Shown here in pieces: positions 9,655-18,330 of a DNA stretch of 64,000 nucleotides (the first letter of the stretch is position 1; each line of letters opens with the position of its first letter). Below the pieces are notes generated by a model. It made no database searches. It was not told the origin of the DNA and saw nothing but the letters and a program-made list of their open reading frames with translations. Position numbers and translations under genes: made by a program. The stretch comes from Betaproteobacteria bacterium (GTDB taxonomy: Bacteria; Pseudomonadota; Gammaproteobacteria; Burkholderiales; JACQAP01): contig JACQAP010000021.1 of NCBI GenBank assembly GCA_016194905.1, positions 62,001-126,000 on the forward strand, in the 5' to 3' direction.

Positions 9655-10206
9655 CTAAGTAGTAGGAGGCTTGGGCATGGGATCGATGGTGCCGATATGG
9701 AATCGGAATTCCCCGGCGCGACGATCGTCGAAATAGTGTCTGAGCGTGCGCCGGACCGTAACGAAGGCGATCTGGTCCCAGGGAATCTGCTCTTCTTCGA
9801 ACAGTTTTGTTTCCAGGGTCTCTGCGCCTGCACTGAAATCAAGATCGAGAAGCCGGGCACGAAACAGCATGTACACCTGGTTGATGTGCGGAATGTTGAA
9901 CAGGGCGTACAGTCCCAGGATTTCGACCTTCGCGTTGGCTTCCTCGAGCGTCTCGCGCGCAGCGCCCTCGGCCGTGGTTTCCCCGTTTTCCATGAAGCCC
10001 GCGGGCACGGTCCACAAGCCGTGGCGGGGTTCGATGGCGCGACGGCACAACAAGATGCTGTTTTCCCATTCGGGAATGCATCCCACCACCATTTTTGGAT
10101 TTTCGTAGTGGATGATCCCGCAGTTCGTGCAAATGGAGCGGGGAAGGTTATCGCCGGGTGGCACGCGGTGTTCGACGCGTGCGCCGCAGGCGCTACAGAA
10201 ATTCAT
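9655..10206 (-). CDS. Nudix hydrolase with N-terminal zinc ribbon
   Basis: A 183-residue protein. An N-terminal zinc ribbon has Cys4, Cys7, Cys26 and Cys29. A Nudix box begins at Gly70 (G-x5-E76-x7-R84-E85-x2-E88-E89), with the usual last glycine replaced by Ala/Asn. The layout resembles NADH pyrophosphatase NudC-like and ADP-ribose pyrophosphatase-like Nudix enzymes. The substrate is a nucleoside diphosphate linked to another moiety, not further predictable. It is monocistronic and divergent from the small secreted protein gene at 10350. Confidence 0.85.
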   Translation of the reverse strand: MNFCSACGARVEHRVPPGDNLPRSICTNCGIIHYENPKMVVGCIPEWENSILLCRRAIEPRHGLWTVPAGFMENGETTAEGAARETLEEANAKVEILGLYALFNIPHINQVYMLFRARLLDLDFSAGAETLETKLFEEEQIPWDQIAFVTVRRTLRHYFDDRRAGEFRFHIGTIDPMPKPPTT

Positions 10207-10349
10207 TCGACTGGCAATCTATGCGGTTGAGAGGGCATTATATAAGGACGACCCGATCATGCCTCCGACTGGCCTCTCTGCCGCAAGGCCTGCCGTTACA
10301 ATTGCGCATGGTCCGGTTCGCAGCCGAATCCAACTGCCGGAGGAATAGG

Positions 10350-10724
10350 ATGAAAGTCATATGGCTTGCTGCAATGACGATGGCAATTAATTTCGCCGGG
10401 ACGGCTGTTGCCGATACGAGCGCATTGCATGGATCGTGGAAAGGTCCATGGTATATCGGCATGAGCAGTGGATTGGTGGCGATGGAGATCGCCGAGGATG
10501 GGTCAGGAAAAATCGCACTCACGAATCTGGACGAATTCGGTTCACAGCCAGTACCACTGGCAAGGCAGTCGTTTGATGGGAAATCGTTCACGTTCAGTGC
10601 GTCCGGCGCCAACGGCGCTGCGCTGGTGATGAGTCTTCAGTTGGGCGAGGGCGGCAGGCAATTGCGCGGCAACGGAAAGCACGCCGGTTTCGGCGCCAGG
10701 ATGGAGCTTCAGCGTTCCGATTGA
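10350..10724 (+). CDS. Small secreted hypothetical protein
   Basis: A 124-residue protein starting at the ATG at 10350, chosen because a strong GGAGG lies 7 bases upstream and the following residues form a signal peptide (MKVIWLAAMTMAINFAG, cleaved near AVA-D). The mature part (DTSALHGSWKGPWYIGMSSG...) looks like a small beta-rich domain of about 100 residues and ends with a Met/Glu/Leu strand. No family is recognised with certainty. It is followed at once by a bidirectional terminator. Confidence 0.65.
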   Translation: MKVIWLAAMTMAINFAGTAVADTSALHGSWKGPWYIGMSSGLVAMEIAEDGSGKIALTNLDEFGSQPVPLARQSFDGKSFTFSASGANGAALVMSLQLGEGGRQLRGNGKHAGFGARMELQRSD

Positions 10725-10737
10725 ATGCGCCAGGAAT

Positions 10738-10768
10738 GAAAAAAAGGGCGGCTCAGGCCGCCCTTTTG
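10738..10768. terminator. Bidirectional rho-independent terminator
   Basis: The A-tract plus stem AAAAGGGCGGC / GCCGCCCTTTT is symmetric, so it can stop transcripts from the plus-strand secreted-protein gene and the minus-strand cytochrome gene, which converge here. Confidence 0.85.
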
Positions 10769-10786
10769 TCTGCAGACATCCGGGGA

Positions 10787-11137
10787 CTAATTCGCGGGCA
10801 GTGCCTTGATGTATTCGGCGAGCGCCTGGACCTCTTCTTCCTTCAGTTGCGACTTGAAGCCGGGCATCGGCAACTTGCCGTTCTTGATCTGCTTCATGAC
10901 CTGCTCCAGCGTCTTGTCGGTGCCGGCAAGCTTCGGACCGTCGGCCTGCTTCATTCCATAGGCTTGATGACACCAGCTGCATTTCGTGGCAAAAAGTTTT
11001 TTGATGTTGCCGCCAAATTTTTCGTCGATCTTGGCCGCGACCTCATCGGTCGGATCCTTGGCGAAGCCAGGGGTGGAAAACAGGCCGGCGATCAGTGCAA
11101 CGGCAAGGACGATCTTCGTATTGCGTGAGGCTCTCAT
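10787..11137 (-). CDS. Periplasmic c-type cytochrome of the quinoprotein dehydrogenase unit
   Basis: A 116-residue class I cytochrome c. The ATG at 11137 is chosen because GGAGAAG lies just upstream and a clean signal peptide follows (cleavage near FA-KD, residue 26). The haem site is C53-S-W-C56-H57, and Met91 in the LPMPGF segment is the likely sixth ligand. It lies 92 bp downstream of the PQQ alcohol dehydrogenase on the same strand and is the obvious electron acceptor for it. It is shorter than XoxG/MxaG-type cytochromes (about 170-190 residues). A hairpin between the two genes may lower its expression relative to the dehydrogenase or mark an mRNA processing site. Confidence 0.85.
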   Translation of the reverse strand: MRASRNTKIVLAVALIAGLFSTPGFAKDPTDEVAAKIDEKFGGNIKKLFATKCSWCHQAYGMKQADGPKLAGTDKTLEQVMKQIKNGKLPMPGFKSQLKEEEVQALAEYIKALPAN

Positions 11138-11173
11138 TTGCTTCTCCGCAGGGCGGTGAGTTCGAACAACAAA

Positions 11174-11201
11174 GCGGGCGAGGGATCGCTCCCCCGCCCG
11201 C
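11174..11201 (-). terminator. Intercistronic hairpin between dehydrogenase and cytochrome genes
   Basis: A 12-bp GC-rich stem with one mismatch (GCGGGCGAGGGA with TCCCCCGCCCGC) is followed on the minus strand by a T-rich stretch (TTTGTTGTT). It could be a partial terminator or a 3'-end stabiliser separating the dehydrogenase and cytochrome messages. Confidence 0.6.
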
Positions 11202-11229
11202 AATTAACGCTTTGACTTCAGAAGTTCGA

Positions 11230-12975
11230 CTAGAGACTGAACACGATCAGCTGACCGGCATCGGTCGGCATCTCGGTGAACGGGTGGCCGAACAGCGGAC
11301 CGTAGTTGCCTGACACGTGGCTGCCCCAACCGGCCACGACGGCGATGTACTGCTTGCCGCCCGCCATGTAGGAGATCACGCCGCCGTGATGGCCGATACC
11401 GTTGTTGTGCTTCCAGAGTTCTTTGCCGGTACGGGCATCGAGCGCATGGAAGTTGCCGTCGGCGCCGGGCACGAACACTAGATTGCCCTTGGTCGACATC
11501 AGCGAGGCCAGCGGCGGGTACTTGAACTCGGTACGCCACTTGATCTTGCCGGACAGCGGGTCACGGCCGGTGACATGGCCGTATGCCTTCTTGCCTTGCG
11601 GATGCGTGGCGGTCCAGGAAGCGCCGAAGTAGGCTTGACCCGAGAAGTCAGCAGGCTTGTCGGCCTTCACGACTTCGATGTCGAAACACCATTCCTGGCC
11701 GATCTTGTAGAACAGGCCGGTACCCGGGTTGAAAGAACCCGTGTTCCAGCTGATCGCGCCATCGATGGCCGGGCATACGTTGGTGTGCTTGCCTTCCGGC
11801 AACTCGCGACGGCCGATGAGCTGGCCGGTCTTCGGGTCGACGCCCTTGATGTAGTTGAAGGTTTCACCAAACATGTAGGCGTTTTCCACCTTCAGCTGGT
11901 TGCCGCCGCCGACCTGATCAGCGTTGTAAACGAAGATAATGCCGCCCTTGTTCGGGTGCAGCATGTAGCGCTTGCCACCCTTCTCGAGGGACATGAATTC
12001 GCCGGGGGCTGCATCGAAGTCCCAAGCATCATGCGGCATTTCGGAGAAATACGACTTCAGTTCGCCGGAATCGGCATCCAGAACGACCACGGACGAGCTG
12101 TAGAGGTTTTCGCCGGGACGCGGACCGTCGGTCTTCCAGTTTTCGCCGGCCCAGTCGTAGTCGGGCGCCGGATTGGCGGTACCCCACCATACCGTATTGG
12201 TCTTGGCATCGTAGGAACCGGTCATCCAGCCGCCGCCACCGCCGATCTTCCACGAGTCGTTGCCCCAGGACTGACGGGAACGCTCGTCGCCACCGATGGT
12301 GTCGAACTGCCATGCCACTTCGCCGGTCTGCGCATTGACTGCGAAAATCGGGCCGCAGCAGCCGGACAGCTCACCGCCGTTCGAACCGATGATGACCTTG
12401 TCCTTCACGATCACAGGAGCGCCCGTGAAGCCCTTGTTGCCTTTCTCGACGCTGAGGATGGTGTTGTCCCAGGCCACTTTGCCAGTCTTCGCGTCGAGGG
12501 CGATCATGCGGCCGTCGACGGTGCCGATGTAGACCTTGCCGTAGCCGATCGCCAGGCCGCGGTTATACGGATTGTAGAAGGTGCCTTCCGCACGCTCGGT
12601 GTCGATCTTGGCCTGATAGCGCCAGATCACAGCGCCGGACGCGCCGTCCAGTGCCCACACTTGGCCAGTTGAACTGGTGTAGTACAGGACTCCATCGGCC
12701 ACCAGCGGGAAGGACTGGATGCCGCGCTTGCCAGCAGCAGGCGTGTGCAACCAGGCTACGTGCAGGTTCTTGACGTTGTCGGCGTTGACTTGGTCCAGGC
12801 CGCTGTAGTGCCAGCCCTTGAACGACTGGTGATACATCAGCCAATTGTTTGCGTCCTTGTCAGCGTTCATCAGGCGGTCCCAGGTGACATCTGCTGCCAT
12901 TGCCTGGGAAGCGAAGCCGACGAAAGCTGCCGCGGACAGGGCCTTTGCGACCCCTGTATAAGTCCATCGTTTCAT
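11230..12975 (-). CDS. PQQ-dependent alcohol dehydrogenase, probably lanthanide-type
   Basis: A 581-residue periplasmic quinoprotein of the methanol/ethanol dehydrogenase family: signal peptide (1-27, AMA-AD) and eight-bladed propeller W-motifs (for example ALDAKTGKVAW). By alignment from memory with MxaF/XoxF, the metal ligands are Glu202, Asn268 and catalytic Asp319, followed by Asp321 (WDFDA). The extra Asp two residues after the catalytic one marks lanthanide-dependent XoxF/ExaF-type enzymes; calcium enzymes lack it. It oxidises primary alcohols and passes electrons to a cytochrome c, likely the one encoded at 10787. Odd: the usual adjacent-cysteine pair before NRGLA is Phe-Tyr here, and a Cys206-Cys207 pair appears beside Glu202. 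The start has GGGAGAG upstream. Confidence 0.88.
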   Translation of the reverse strand: MKRWTYTGVAKALSAAAFVGFASQAMAADVTWDRLMNADKDANNWLMYHQSFKGWHYSGLDQVNADNVKNLHVAWLHTPAAGKRGIQSFPLVADGVLYYTSSTGQVWALDGASGAVIWRYQAKIDTERAEGTFYNPYNRGLAIGYGKVYIGTVDGRMIALDAKTGKVAWDNTILSVEKGNKGFTGAPVIVKDKVIIGSNGGELSGCCGPIFAVNAQTGEVAWQFDTIGGDERSRQSWGNDSWKIGGGGGWMTGSYDAKTNTVWWGTANPAPDYDWAGENWKTDGPRPGENLYSSSVVVLDADSGELKSYFSEMPHDAWDFDAAPGEFMSLEKGGKRYMLHPNKGGIIFVYNADQVGGGNQLKVENAYMFGETFNYIKGVDPKTGQLIGRRELPEGKHTNVCPAIDGAISWNTGSFNPGTGLFYKIGQEWCFDIEVVKADKPADFSGQAYFGASWTATHPQGKKAYGHVTGRDPLSGKIKWRTEFKYPPLASLMSTKGNLVFVPGADGNFHALDARTGKELWKHNNGIGHHGGVISYMAGGKQYIAVVAGWGSHVSGNYGPLFGHPFTEMPTDAGQLIVFSL

Positions 12976-13274
12976 AACTCTCTCCCGTTCGTATTATTTA
13001 GTGGATTGGGCACAACTTTTCGAGAACAGATTGACCCGTTAACGCCGCCTGTTTATTGAGTTCTTGTTCAAGCTTCGTTCATAGGGGAGCCCGTCGCAAA
13101 TGTAGCCCTCATTATTTTCGATTGCAAGCACGCCGGGAAAATTTCCTGCCGCCTCCAAAACCTGCGCCAGTCGGGCGTATCCGTGTGCTGCGCCGCCGCA
13201 TAATTCCGCGCTCGTTGCCGATGGCAGAATGCCCATATCGCGGTCCATTACGCCGCAAGTGAGGGAGCGCTGTA

Positions 13275-13685
13275 TTGCGTCATTTCCCAATACCCGAAGC
13301 AGAATTGGAGTTTCGACATGTCCGTGCGTCAGGCCCGGGCGGGCAGAACGTCAACAAGGTTTCCACAGCGGTCGAACTACGCTTCGACATCGGTGCCAGC
13401 CGCGCACTTCCCCAGGAGGTGAAGGCGAGGCTGCGCCGGCTTGGCGGCCGGCGGGTCAGTGTTCAGGACGTGCTGGTGATCGATGCCGGGCGTTTTCGCA
13501 CGCAGGAGGCGAACCGGCGCGATGCGCTGGCCCGGCTGGCGGATTTGCTGCGCGCTGCGTCGGCAAGGCCGAAAGCGCGCATTGCGACGCGTCCGACGCG
13601 CGCATCGAAGGAGCGCCGCATTGCGGGAAAACGCACACGCTCAACCTTGAAACGCGGGCGTGGCCGGGTCTCCGATACGGAGTAA
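13275..13685 (+). CDS. arfB: ArfB/YaeJ-type peptidyl-tRNA hydrolase (ribosome rescue)
   Basis: A 136-residue release-factor-like protein. The segment RASGPGGQNVNKVSTAVELRFD carries the catalytic GGQ (22-24), and the C-terminal 40 residues are Arg/Lys/Thr-rich, like the ArfB tail that enters the empty mRNA channel of stalled ribosomes. The only available start is TTG at 13275, just after an in-frame stop at 13260, with GAGGGA about 8 bases upstream. The 300-bp gap before it (12976-13274) is the promoter region of the divergently oriented dehydrogenase gene; a short minus-strand open frame there is not convincing. Confidence 0.85.
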   Translation: MRHFPIPEAELEFRHVRASGPGGQNVNKVSTAVELRFDIGASRALPQEVKARLRRLGGRRVSVQDVLVIDAGRFRTQEANRRDALARLADLLRAASARPKARIATRPTRASKERRIAGKRTRSTLKRGRGRVSDTE

Positions 13686-13775
13686 TTCGGAAAGATCCGG
13701 AACGGACACCCTTCGAAGTCGGGACGAAAACCGGGAGCGGTGTTCGGCAGCCAGACTTTTTCGCGACTCGTCGCC

Positions 13776-14861
13776 CTAGAGCCATTTCTTCCACTTGAAA
13801 ATGGCGACCATGATGATCGTGACCACCACCATCAGGATCAGCGAACCCTGGAAGCCGTAGTGCCACTCCAGCTCCGGAAAATGCTGGAAGTTCATGCCAA
13901 ATATGCCGGTGATGAACGTCAGCGGCATGAAAATCGCCGAAAACAGCGTCAACACTTTCATGACGCTGTTGGTCCGCGTGGTGATCGTCGAATAATAGGA
14001 ATCGAGCATTCCGTTCAAAAGGTCCCGGAACGTGTCCACGCCGTCGGTGACCTGCATGATGTGATCGTGCAGGTCGCGAAAATAAGCGGCGTTCGATTCG
14101 CGGATGAGAGTCGATTCGGAACGTTGCAGGCTGGTCACGACTTCGCGCAGCGGCCAGACCGACTTGCGCACGAAAATCATCTCGCGTTTGATGGCGTGGA
14201 CGGCGCGCACCGTACCCTGCCCGGGATTGGTGATCACGATCTCTTCCAGTTGCTCGATTTTCTCGCCCAGTTTCTCCAGTACCACGAAATAGTGGTCCAC
14301 GATGATGTCCAGTATCGCGTAGGCGAGATAGTCGGTGCCGAGCTTGCGTACGCGTCCCAGCGATTTGCGTATGCGTTCGCGCAGCGGGCCGAAAAAATCC
14401 CCCGCGCGCTCCTGGAACGAAATCACGTAGTTCGGGCCGAGAATCAAGGATAGCTGTTCGATTTCGATCTCGCCCTTCTTCACATCGTAGTCGAGCATCT
14501 TCACCACGATGTAAATGTAATTGCCGTAGTCCTCGAACTTGGGCCGCTGATCGGTGTTGAGGATGTCTTCCAGCATCAGCGTATGAAAACCCATGACCCG
14601 CCCGAAATTTTCCAGGAGTCCGGGTTCTGTCGCGCTGTCGACATTGATCCAGGTTACCGTCTGGGCGTCCTTGAACGGGATGCAGTCGTCCACCTGCACG
14701 AGTTCCTTCTCCACGACTCTGTGCTCGTCGTAATCGAGCATGGTGACGCGAGGAATCGGCGATTTCCTGTCGCCGGTATACACCAGCGAACCGGGAGGCA
14801 GGCCAGGCGTCTTGCGTCGAGGACGGAATAGCTTCTTGCGGGAAGCGGGTTTGCGTGCCAC
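13776..14861 (-). CDS. corA: CorA-type magnesium/cobalt transporter
   Basis: A 361-residue inner-membrane channel. A long cytoplasmic alpha/beta and helical domain is followed by two C-terminal helices. The signature GMN is at 322-324 at the end of TM1, and TM2 covers about 340-355 before the basic tail KWKKWL. Length and motif match CorA, which forms a pentamer for Mg2+ (and Co2+/Ni2+) influx. The N-terminus (ARKPASRKKLFRPRRK) is unusually basic. It lies 12 bp downstream of the MarR gene on the same strand, so the two may share a transcript, although regulation of the divergent aromatic cluster is the likelier job of MarR. Confidence 0.92.
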   Translation of the reverse strand: MARKPASRKKLFRPRRKTPGLPPGSLVYTGDRKSPIPRVTMLDYDEHRVVEKELVQVDDCIPFKDAQTVTWINVDSATEPGLLENFGRVMGFHTLMLEDILNTDQRPKFEDYGNYIYIVVKMLDYDVKKGEIEIEQLSLILGPNYVISFQERAGDFFGPLRERIRKSLGRVRKLGTDYLAYAILDIIVDHYFVVLEKLGEKIEQLEEIVITNPGQGTVRAVHAIKREMIFVRKSVWPLREVVTSLQRSESTLIRESNAAYFRDLHDHIMQVTDGVDTFRDLLNGMLDSYYSTITTRTNSVMKVLTLFSAIFMPLTFITGIFGMNFQHFPELEWHYGFQGSLILMVVVTIIMVAIFKWKKWL

Positions 14862-14873
14862 GACAGTCTCCGG

Positions 14874-15401
14874 TTAGCGCCGTTCGGGAAGGATGCGCTG
14901 GAGAAGCGCAACCAGTTGGGCACGCTCGCGCGCAGAAAGGTTCTGGACGACCCGACGCTCATGCTGGGCCACTTTGCGTTTCAACCCGCGCAGCAGGGCG
15001 GCACCTTGATCCGCCAGGAACAGGCCGTTGCTGCGCCGATCGGCGGCCCGGCGTTCCACCAGCCCACGGCCTTCCAGTTTGTCGATCACCGTAACGACGG
15101 TGGAGCGATCCAGGTGAGCCGCGTTGGCCAGCGCCTGCTGGGTCAGTCCGGGATTTTCCCCGATGACCACCAGGATGCCGAACAGCCCGGGCGAGATGCC
15201 GCTTTCGCCGACGGTATCTGCGAAATCGGCGAAGATCGCGCGCTGCGCGAGCCGCAGCTGATAGCCGATCAGGCCGGGCAACACGCCGAGATCGGGCGCC
15301 TTGCGGGTCCGCGCTGCGGGGCCATCCGCGGCGCGGCCAGATTGTTTGACATCCAACAGTTTGCTTCCCATACTTGTCGTCGATAATAGACTATCGGTCA
15401 T
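14874..15401 (-). CDS. MarR-family transcriptional regulator
   Basis: A 175-residue winged-helix repressor with the MarR layout: helix 1-2 dimer region (LIGYQLRLAQRAIFADFADTV), HTH (LTQQALANAAHLDRSTVVTVID), and wing with the DRR motif (RAADRRSNGLFL). It is transcribed divergently from the reductase gene that opens the aromatic cluster, with only 23 bp between starts, or 53 bp if Met11 (MGSKLL) is used. It therefore probably represses that cluster in the absence of an aromatic or aryl-CoA ligand, as is common for MarR proteins beside such operons. The effector is inference. Confidence 0.85.
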   Translation of the reverse strand: MTDSLLSTTSMGSKLLDVKQSGRAADGPAARTRKAPDLGVLPGLIGYQLRLAQRAIFADFADTVGESGISPGLFGILVVIGENPGLTQQALANAAHLDRSTVVTVIDKLEGRGLVERRAADRRSNGLFLADQGAALLRGLKRKVAQHERRVVQNLSARERAQLVALLQRILPERR

Positions 15402-15424
15402 AACCCTGCCAGCCGGTCACAACC

Positions 15425-16480
15425 GTGAGTGTAACCGTCACCGTCGCCGACCTGAACCAGTCCGCTCCCGCCGAGGAAGGCCAGACCGTGCTCGACGCCT
15501 TGCTCGCTCACGGCGTCGGCTTTGCCTACAGCTGCCAGTCCGGCAACTGCGGCACCTGTCGATGCGAGCTCGTATCCGGCGACATCATGGAACTCGAGTA
15601 TTCCGAGCATGCGCTGTCCACTGAGGAGCGCAGCCGTGGCATCGTGCTCGCGTGTCGCTCGCAAGTCTGGAGCGATGTGGTCGTGCGCCGGCTCGACGCC
15701 GAGGACTTTGTCGTGCATCCCTCGCGCGTAATGCGCTGCAGGGTCGTTGACCTGACTGCGCTCACGCACGACATATTCAGGCTCAGGATGGACATCATCG
15801 CCGGCGGGCCATTTGCGTTTTCCGCCGGACAGTTTGCCAGTGTCGAATTTCCGGTCGCGCCCGGCGTCGCCCGCGATTATTCCATGGCCAATCGTCCGGA
15901 CGAAAAACTCCTCGAATTCCACATCCGCATCATGCCCGTGGCGAACTCGGTGAGCTGTCGCATGGCGGCGGCTCTCAGGTCCGGCGACATGGTCAAGGTG
16001 TCCGGTCCGCTCGGCACGTCTTATCTGCGCGCGCAACATGCCGGTTCGATGTTGTGCATCGCCGGCGGCAGCGGACTGGCTCCGATCAAGTCGATCGTCG
16101 AAACCGCCCTGGAGGGCGGCTTTGGCCAACCGGTGCATCTGTATTTCGGTGCGCGCGCCGAGCGCGACGTTTACTTCGAAGCGGAACTGGCCGAACTGCA
16201 GCGCCGGTTCCCTTTGTTCAGGGCGCACATCGTGCTATCCGAGTCCGGCGGGGAAACCGCAGCGACTTTGCTGCCGAGGAGGCACGGGCTGGTCACCGAG
16301 GCTGTCGCAGCGGATTTTCCCGCGCTGGTGGGCTTCAAGGCCTATTTCGCCGGACCGCCCCCGATGGTCGATGCGGCGACCGCGCTGATGCGCGAACGCG
16401 GCGTCGAGTCGCGCGATATCCATGCGGATGCCTTTTTCCCGGCTGCGACTGCACCGAAACAAATGGCGGAGATGCGATGA
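15425..16480 (+). CDS. 2Fe-2S ferredoxin/FAD/NAD(P)H reductase, oxygenase electron-transfer component
   Basis: A 351-residue reductase. The N-terminal plant-type 2Fe-2S domain has Cys37, Cys42, Cys45 and Cys77. An FAD-binding barrel follows with RDYS at 150-153, then an NAD-binding domain with GGSGLAPI near 217. The N-terminal iron-sulphur order matches BenC/XylZ/DmpP-type reductases, not PaaE, where the ferredoxin domain is C-terminal. It should pass electrons from NAD(P)H to the di-iron protein encoded two genes downstream. The start is GTG at 15425. The stop overlaps the SDR start (ATGA), so the genes are translationally coupled. Confidence 0.88.
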   Translation: MSVTVTVADLNQSAPAEEGQTVLDALLAHGVGFAYSCQSGNCGTCRCELVSGDIMELEYSEHALSTEERSRGIVLACRSQVWSDVVVRRLDAEDFVVHPSRVMRCRVVDLTALTHDIFRLRMDIIAGGPFAFSAGQFASVEFPVAPGVARDYSMANRPDEKLLEFHIRIMPVANSVSCRMAAALRSGDMVKVSGPLGTSYLRAQHAGSMLCIAGGSGLAPIKSIVETALEGGFGQPVHLYFGARAERDVYFEAELAELQRRFPLFRAHIVLSESGGETAATLLPRRHGLVTEAVAADFPALVGFKAYFAGPPPMVDAATALMRERGVESRDIHADAFFPAATAPKQMAEMR

Positions 16481-17409
16481 GCACGGGTCAGACATTGTCG
16501 GGCAGGGTCGCGATCGTAACCGGCGGTGCGCGCGGGATCGGGCTGGCGATCGTCGAGGAACTGCACCGACGAGGCGCTTCGATCCTGATTGCGGATAGCG
16601 GCGTATCGATCGCCGGTGCCGATCCGGATCCGTCGGTTGCGCAATCCATCGCCGCAAAGCTGGGCGCCGATGCCGCGGCATTTGGCGAGGACCTTTCGAA
16701 TGCCGGGGCGGCGGCGCGTGCCGTGCAGGCCGCAACGAAGACCTTTGGTGCGATCGATATCGTGATCAACAATGCGGCGATTCTCAAGGACTCCTTCATT
16801 TTCAAGGCGAGCCGCGAAAACTGGGAACAGGTCATCGCAACCAATCTGACCGCGCCCTTCGCGCTGCTCGCGGCCGCTACGCCGCTGATGCGCGAGCAGC
16901 AGAAGAACGGCCGCGCTCCCGGGCGCATCGTCAACATCGTGTCCAGCGCCGGGCTGTTCGGCAACTTCGGGCAGGCAGCTTATGCTTCCGCCAAGGCCGG
17001 GCTGGTGGGTCTGACACGCGTGGTGGCGATGGATATGTCCCGCTCGAAAGTCACCTGCAACGCGATTGCGCCGTTTGCCGCGACGCGGGTAACCGAATCG
17101 ATTCAGCCTGCGAACGATGCCCAGGCCGAATACAAACGGCGCGCCCTGCAGATTCCCGCACACTACGTCGCCAGGCTCGCGAGCTTTTTGAGTTCGAATG
17201 TCCACAATCTGACCGGACAGCTTTTCGGCGTGCGCGGGCGCGAGCTGCTGTTGTTTTCCCAGCCGCGGCCGGTTGCGCGCACCCTCATGTCGGCCGGCAC
17301 GGCGTGGGACGAGACGGCGCTCGCCCAGGCCATCCACGGCGAATTAACCGCCGGACTGACCGACCTCGCCACCGACCTCGAATTCTTCAATACCGAACCC
17401 ATCGTCTGA
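16477..17409 (+). CDS. Short-chain dehydrogenase/reductase
   Basis: A 310-residue SDR. The ATG at 16477 overlaps the upstream stop (ATGA). The cofactor motif TGGARGIG is at 15-22, NNA near 98-100, and the active site is Ser156/157, Tyr169 and Lys173. At 310 residues it is longer than a classic 250-residue SDR; the extra C-terminal 60 residues resemble the tail of the (3R)-hydroxyacyl-CoA dehydrogenase domain of multifunctional beta-oxidation enzymes. Sitting between an oxygenase reductase and a di-iron protein, it may dehydrogenate a CoA-bound or dihydrodiol intermediate; the substrate is not readable from sequence. Confidence 0.85.
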   Translation: MSTGQTLSGRVAIVTGGARGIGLAIVEELHRRGASILIADSGVSIAGADPDPSVAQSIAAKLGADAAAFGEDLSNAGAAARAVQAATKTFGAIDIVINNAAILKDSFIFKASRENWEQVIATNLTAPFALLAAATPLMREQQKNGRAPGRIVNIVSSAGLFGNFGQAAYASAKAGLVGLTRVVAMDMSRSKVTCNAIAPFAATRVTESIQPANDAQAEYKRRALQIPAHYVARLASFLSSNVHNLTGQLFGVRGRELLLFSQPRPVARTLMSAGTAWDETALAQAIHGELTAGLTDLATDLEFFNTEPIV

Positions 17410-17420
17410 GATACACGCCC

Positions 17421-18122
17421 ATGACTGCTACCGCCACCCTTGCCGTGAAAACTGCGGCCGAACTCGCGCAACAGCCCGAGGAATACCAGACCGCTGTCAG
17501 GAAGATCGTCATCAGCCATGCGGTGAACGAGCTGTACGGCGCCCAGGTGTTCGACGAACCTGCTATCGCGCTGGCGCCTTCGCCTTACGCGAAATGGCTG
17601 ACCTGCCGCGTCGCGATGGAGGAGTACCATCACCATGTGCGTTTCCGCGGACTGGCGGAACAGATCGGCGTGCCGATGGCGATGATGGACCCGAAGATCA
17701 AGAAACCGCTGACGATCTTCAGTTTCGAGTTGAAGACGTGGCCGGAATTCTGCGTGATCAAGGCAATTGCCGACTATGCCGAAATCCTGCAGGTGGAAGA
17801 TCTGCTGCATTGCTCGTTTCATCCATTGCGGGATCTGGCGCGCATCACCATGCCCGAGGAGAAATTCCACGCCAAGTTCGGCAGGGATTTCTGCACGGAA
17901 CTGATCCGGACCGAAGCAGGCAGGGCTGCGGTGCAGGACGCGATCGACCGCTATTTCCCGATCACGCCGGGGTTTTTCGGCGCGAGCAAATCGAAGAACA
18001 ACGAAATGTATCTGCGCTGGGGCCTCAAGAGCCGCAGCAACGACGAGATGCGCGAGGATTTTCTCTGTCGCGTCACAGAACTGGTGGAGAAGGATTTGGG
18101 TTTGACGTTGCCGAAAATCTAG
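17421..18122 (+). CDS. PaaA/PaaC-like ferritin-type di-iron protein
   Basis: A 233-residue helical protein starting at the ATG at 17421. Two ExxH pairs (Glu67..His70 in EEYH and Glu147..His150 in EKFH), with Glu37 and one of Glu121/Glu126, suit a four-helix di-iron site as in the PaaA/PaaC (phenylacetyl-CoA epoxidase) and BoxB families. It is shorter than PaaA (about 310) and there are no PaaB, PaaC or PaaD partners, so if active it would be a simplified oxygenase fed by the reductase at 15425. Placed just upstream of gentisate dioxygenase, it could hydroxylate an aromatic acid or its CoA thioester to the gentisate level; that role is inference. Confidence 0.75.
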   Translation: MTATATLAVKTAAELAQQPEEYQTAVRKIVISHAVNELYGAQVFDEPAIALAPSPYAKWLTCRVAMEEYHHHVRFRGLAEQIGVPMAMMDPKIKKPLTIFSFELKTWPEFCVIKAIADYAEILQVEDLLHCSFHPLRDLARITMPEEKFHAKFGRDFCTELIRTEAGRAAVQDAIDRYFPITPGFFGASKSKNNEMYLRWGLKSRSNDEMREDFLCRVTELVEKDLGLTLPKI

Positions 18123-18124
18123 CG

Positions 18125-18292
18125 CGTAACCGCAAAGGCGCGAAGACGCAAAGAAAAACACGCAAAGGAAGGCAAGAAACTGCATGTGAATTGGATGGCA
18201 TTACCGCATGTCGAGCCAATTCCACGGTCACTTTTCTTATTTTCCTTGTTCTTCTTTGCGTTTCCTTTGCGTCTTTGCGCCTTTGCGGTGAG
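18125..18292. repeat. Inverted-repeat element, GCAAAGGCG family
   Basis: The left arm at about 18125-18176 (TAACCGCAAAGGCGCGAAG, then ACGCAAAGAAAA and CGCAAAGGAA) is mirrored by the right arm at 18251-18292 (ending GCGCCTTTGCGGTGA). About 75 bp of unique sequence lies between the arms. The element begins three bases after the di-iron gene stop and ends about 40 bp before the gentisate dioxygenase start. Related copies are at 32931-33060, 38919-38973 and, more diverged, 9468-9632. Confidence 0.8.
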
Positions 18293-18330
18293 GATCTCAA
18301 TTTCGATAGAGCAGCAGGCAGGAGGAGAAA

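Noticed and set aside
11575-12672. Plus-strand open frame of 365 codons opposite the quinoprotein dehydrogenase
   Set aside because: Antisense shadow produced by high GC; no ribosome site and no recognisable motif.
13039-13290. 83-codon minus-strand frame between the dehydrogenase and arfB
   Set aside because: It overlaps the arfB start, has no conserved domain, and the gap is better explained as a promoter region.
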